In this document: positions 61,439 through 64,000 of the stretch, piece by piece | Layout of the letters: the number at the start of each line of letters is the position of its first letter | How positions within the stretch are numbered: the first letter of the stretch is position 1 | Source of the DNA: Pseudomonas sp. IAC-BECa141 | Lineage (GTDB): Bacteria > Pseudomonadota > Gammaproteobacteria > Pseudomonadales > Pseudomonadaceae | Assembly: GCF_020544405.1 (NCBI RefSeq) | Contig: NZ_CP065410.1 | Span: 5,394,001-5,458,000, forward strand | Length of the DNA: 64,000 nt | Direction of reading: 5' to 3' | Translations under genes and position numbers: made by a program | The notes under the pieces: model-generated | What the model was told of the DNA's origin: nothing | The model's input: only the letters and a program-made list of their open reading frames with translations | Databases searched by the model: none

Positions 61439-62584
61439 ATGGCAACTCACTGGATCTGGCAGCAGCCCGACTGGCCTGACTTCAACTGGCAGGCAGCGCG
61501 TCTCACTGCGCTGTTGCGCGAATGCGTTCAGGCGCAGGGACAATTGATGGGTATGGCGGGATCAGTGGGCAATTCCCTGAGCGCTCAGACTGAGCTGGAC
61601 GCGTTGCTGCAAAACATCGTGACCTCTTCGGCCATCGAGGGGGAACAGTTGAATGTTGAATCCGTGCGTTCTTCACTGGCACGACGCCTGGGGCTGGAAT
61701 CGCCTGATGGCCACAACGTCAGCAAGCGCAGCGAGGGACTGGCACAGCTGATGCTCGATGCCACTCAGCGCTTTGCCGAACCTCTGACGCTGGAACGATT
61801 GCTGGAATGGCATTCGTGGCTGTTTCCAGAACCGGAGAGTGGCTTCCTTTCGCGTGCAATCAATGTCGGCGCATTACGCGGCGATGAGCCGATGCAGGTG
61901 GTTTCCGGACGAATCGAGCGTCCGACCGTGCACTTCGAGGCGCCACCGCGACAAGGCCTTGAGCGGCAACTCGACAGTTTTCTCAAGTGGTTCGACGCCA
62001 GTCGGCAACAGGCAGGCCTCGATCCATTCTTGCGAGCTGGCATCGCACATTTCTGGTTCGTCACCTTGCATCCATTCGACGACGGCAATGGACGCCTGAC
62101 TCGCACCCTTACCGATCTGGCACTGGCTCAGGGCGAAGCGCAGGCGATTCGTTTTTATGCGATGTCCGCCAGCATCCTCGATGATCGTGCGGGCTATTAC
62201 CGGATTCTCGAATCGAACCAGAAAGCCACGATGGACATTACCGACTGGCTCACATGGTTCCTGCAAACCTTGCTGCGCAGTCTGCAACAGGCCATCGCGC
62301 GGATTGAAAGTGTGTTGGGAAAATCCCGCTTCTGGCAGGCGCACCGGGAATCCGGGCTGTCGGCGGAGCAGATCAAAGTGCTCAATCGTTTGCTCGACGG
62401 TGGTGAGCGCGGTTTCGAGCACGGTATCAGTGCAGCGCAATACCAGAGTGTGGCCAAGGTCTCCAAAGCCACGGCCACCCGACATTTGGCGGAACTGCTG
62501 GAAAAGGGCTGCCTGCAACGTCTTCCGGGCGGCGGACGCAGCACTCGGTATCAGATTCAATATCCGGACGAATCGACCGACTGA
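61439..62584 (+). CDS. Fic-family AMP-transferase with inhibitory motif and winged-helix
   Basis: 381 aa. N-terminal DUF4172-type region (THWIWQQPDWPDFNW), class II inhibitory motif in SSAIEGEQ (Ser63...Glu67-Gly68), Fic core HPFDDGNGRLTR (catalytic His211), and a C-terminal winged-helix (SVAKVSKATATRHLAELLEKG). Fic enzymes transfer AMP from ATP to target Tyr/Ser/Thr residues; the target here is unknown. The motif on the same chain suggests intramolecular inhibition. ATG 61439 with CAGGA upstream is preferred to 61388, which lies in the palindromes. It probably regulates itself. Confidence 0.92.
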   Translation: MATHWIWQQPDWPDFNWQAARLTALLRECVQAQGQLMGMAGSVGNSLSAQTELDALLQNIVTSSAIEGEQLNVESVRSSLARRLGLESPDGHNVSKRSEGLAQLMLDATQRFAEPLTLERLLEWHSWLFPEPESGFLSRAINVGALRGDEPMQVVSGRIERPTVHFEAPPRQGLERQLDSFLKWFDASRQQAGLDPFLRAGIAHFWFVTLHPFDDGNGRLTRTLTDLALAQGEAQAIRFYAMSASILDDRAGYYRILESNQKATMDITDWLTWFLQTLLRSLQQAIARIESVLGKSRFWQAHRESGLSAEQIKVLNRLLDGGERGFEHGISAAQYQSVAKVSKATATRHLAELLEKGCLQRLPGGGRSTRYQIQYPDESTD

Positions 62585-62672
62585 CACCCTTGTCCGTCGG
62601 CCCGCTCATTTGCCCATACCCCCCCTATCTGCTAGTGTCGCGCCGGTTTAACGTCAACCGGAATTAGCCGCC

Positions 62673-62915
62673 ATGGCCCGCAAAAAAGCTGCACTGGATT
62701 TCGAACAGTCCCTCGCCGACCTGCAAACGCTGGTGGAGCGTCTGGAGAACGGTGAATTGTCGCTGGAAGACTCGCTGACCGCCTTCGAGCAGGGCATCGG
62801 CCTGACCCGTGACTGCCAGGCGGCGCTGGCCCAGGCCGAGCAGAAGGTCCAGGTATTGCTGGAGCGCGATGGCGAACTCGCCGAGGAACCCTTCGACGCG
62901 GATCAGCCAGAATGA
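62673..62915 (+). CDS. xseB: Exodeoxyribonuclease VII small subunit
   Basis: 80 aa, full family length; [20 protein letters not shown] and [16 protein letters not shown] are diagnostic of XseB. The ispA start overlaps it by 4 bases (ATGA), and dxs follows, the conserved xseB-ispA-dxs order. Confidence 0.97.
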   Translation: MARKKAALDFEQSLADLQTLVERLENGELSLEDSLTAFEQGIGLTRDCQAALAQAEQKVQVLLERDGELAEEPFDADQPE

Positions 62916-63799
62916 TTGCAGCGTATTCGGCTACCAGCCAGGCGCGGGTCAACGCGGCGCTGGAAACCCTGTTCAATGCCCCGTTGCCAGAACTGGCGCG
63001 CCTCTATGAAGCCATGCGCTACAGCGTGATGAACGGCGGCAAACGCGTGCGCCCGCTGCTGGCCTACGCGGCATGCGAAGCCCTTGGCGGCAAGGCCGAG
63101 CAGGCCAACGGCGCGGCGTGTGCGGTTGAGCTGATCCATGCGTATTCGCTGGTACACGATGATTTGCCAGCGATGGACGACGACGATCTGCGTCGCGGCC
63201 AGCCGACCACTCACAAGAAATTCGACGAAGCCTGCGCGATTCTGGCCGGCGACGGCTTGCAGAGTCTGGCGTTCGGCGCCCTGCTCGACCCGCGCCTGAG
63301 CGACCTGAGCGCAGACATCCGCCTGCAACAGGTCACAGCGCTGGCGCACGCGGCAGGCCCGGCCGGCATGGTCGGCGGTCAGGCCATCGATCTCGGTTCG
63401 GTCGGCCTCAAGCTCGACCAGAAAGCTTTGGAACAAATGCACCGGCACAAGACCGGCGCGCTGATCGAGGTCAGCGTCAAACTTGGCGCGCTGGCCAGCG
63501 GCCGTGCCGAGAAGGATGAATTGAAGTCGCTGCAGACTTATGCACAGGCCATCGGTCTGGCGTTCCAGGTCCAGGACGACATCCTCGACGTCGAAAGCGA
63601 TACCGAAACCCTCGGCAAACGCCAGGGTGCCGACATCGCCCGCGACAAGCCGACCTACCCGGCCCTGCTCGGTCTCGACGCCGCCAAGGCTTACGCGCTG
63701 GAACTGCGCGATCAGGCCCTGCACGCACTGCGACCGTTTGACGCGGCTGCCGAGCCGTTGCGCGATCTGGCCCGGTATATCGTCGATCGGCGTAACTGA
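62912..63799 (+). CDS. ispA: Farnesyl diphosphate synthase
   Basis: Makes C15 FPP from IPP and DMAPP. 295 aa with the two Asp-rich metal sites: [14 protein letters not shown] (in [15 protein letters not shown]) and SARM DDILD (in [12 protein letters not shown]). GGKRVRPLL is the IPP-binding start motif. Confidence 0.97.
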   Translation: MIAAYSATSQARVNAALETLFNAPLPELARLYEAMRYSVMNGGKRVRPLLAYAACEALGGKAEQANGAACAVELIHAYSLVHDDLPAMDDDDLRRGQPTTHKKFDEACAILAGDGLQSLAFGALLDPRLSDLSADIRLQQVTALAHAAGPAGMVGGQAIDLGSVGLKLDQKALEQMHRHKTGALIEVSVKLGALASGRAEKDELKSLQTYAQAIGLAFQVQDDILDVESDTETLGKRQGADIARDKPTYPALLGLDAAKAYALELRDQALHALRPFDAAAEPLRDLARYIVDRRN

Positions 63800-63890
63800 A
63801 GGCTAATCAGCCAAAAAAGACCAACGCGTGGGCAGGGGGCGATGCATCAGGTAAACTGCCGCATCTTTTATACCTATAACGATTCGCCTG

Positions 63891-64000
63891 ATGCCCACGA
63901 CGTTTCATGAGATTCCCCGCAAGCGCCCGACCACGCCCCTGCTCGACCGCGCGAACACGCCGGACGGCCTGCGCCGGTTAGGCGAAGCCGAGCTGGAAAC
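63891..64000 (+). CDS. dxs: 1-deoxy-D-xylulose-5-phosphate synthase (start only)
   Basis: The visible N-terminus MPTTFHEIPRKRPTTPLLDR, then ANTPDGLRRLGEAELE, matches DXS, the first enzyme of the MEP isoprenoid route. It continues beyond the window. Position after xseB-ispA supports the call. Confidence 0.9.
   Translation, partial: MPTTFHEIPRKRPTTPLLDRANTPDGLRRLGEAELE

Overview
The window is a chromosomal segment of a Pseudomonas, most likely of the fluorescens group. The evidence is the high-GC codon use, the gene order proA-nadD-rsfS-rlmH-mrdA-rodA-mltB-rlpA-dacA-ybeD-lipB-lipA (same order as in P. aeruginosa), the eatR/exaC/eat/eutBC ethanolamine locus, and REP-type palindromes typical of fluorescent pseudomonads. 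The species assignment is inference from recognised proteins; no search was run.

Layout. 1-8400: a partial YdcF-like envelope protein, a small conserved gene, leuS-lptE-holA, the ribosome-rescue gene arfA, a lipoprotein lytic transglycosylase and an LD-carboxypeptidase. 8500-20160 (minus strand): a long cell-wall elongation and lipoate block, from proA down to lipA. 20300-22400: a 3-methyladenine glycosylase whose 3' end looks frameshifted, and a DedA-PAP2 fusion. 22400-28540: an AT-richer accessory island with small minus-strand genes and a two-gene plus-strand operon, namely a 1149-1151 aa Mcf/FitD-like pore-forming/RTX-like protein followed by a 557 aa protein whose C-terminus reads like a cholera-toxin-type ADP-ribosyltransferase (ART). 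28555-33390: housekeeping (LON-domain protein, LrgAB, MaoC, MORN-peptidase C13 lipoprotein, Rossmann protein). 33624-36206: a second, larger ART-like paralogue with two of the expected catalytic residues replaced. 36250-38520: YceK-like lipoprotein, ubiX, mpl. 38714-46423: ethanolamine catabolism under a sigma-54 regulator, with two good -24/-12 promoters. 46540-50300: GNAT, DedA, MtfA, ppa and an S24-type repressor. 50972-61161 (minus strand): a yfaP-yfaA-yfaT-yfaS-yfaQ-yfaP alpha-2-macroglobulin operon with a yfaP paralogue at each end. 61439-62584: a self-inhibited Fic AMP-transferase behind two identical palindromes. 62673-end: xseB, ispA and the start of dxs.

The most interesting content is the split toxin-like system: a translocator-like pore protein translated together with a candidate ART effector, and a diverged ART paralogue 5 kb away sharing its N-terminal module and C-terminal domain. 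Other points of note are a 12-bp hairpin inside arfA (likely production of a non-stop mRNA), the Fic operators, the single-base loss near the end of the glycosylase gene, and unusual motif combinations in YfaQ and YfaT.
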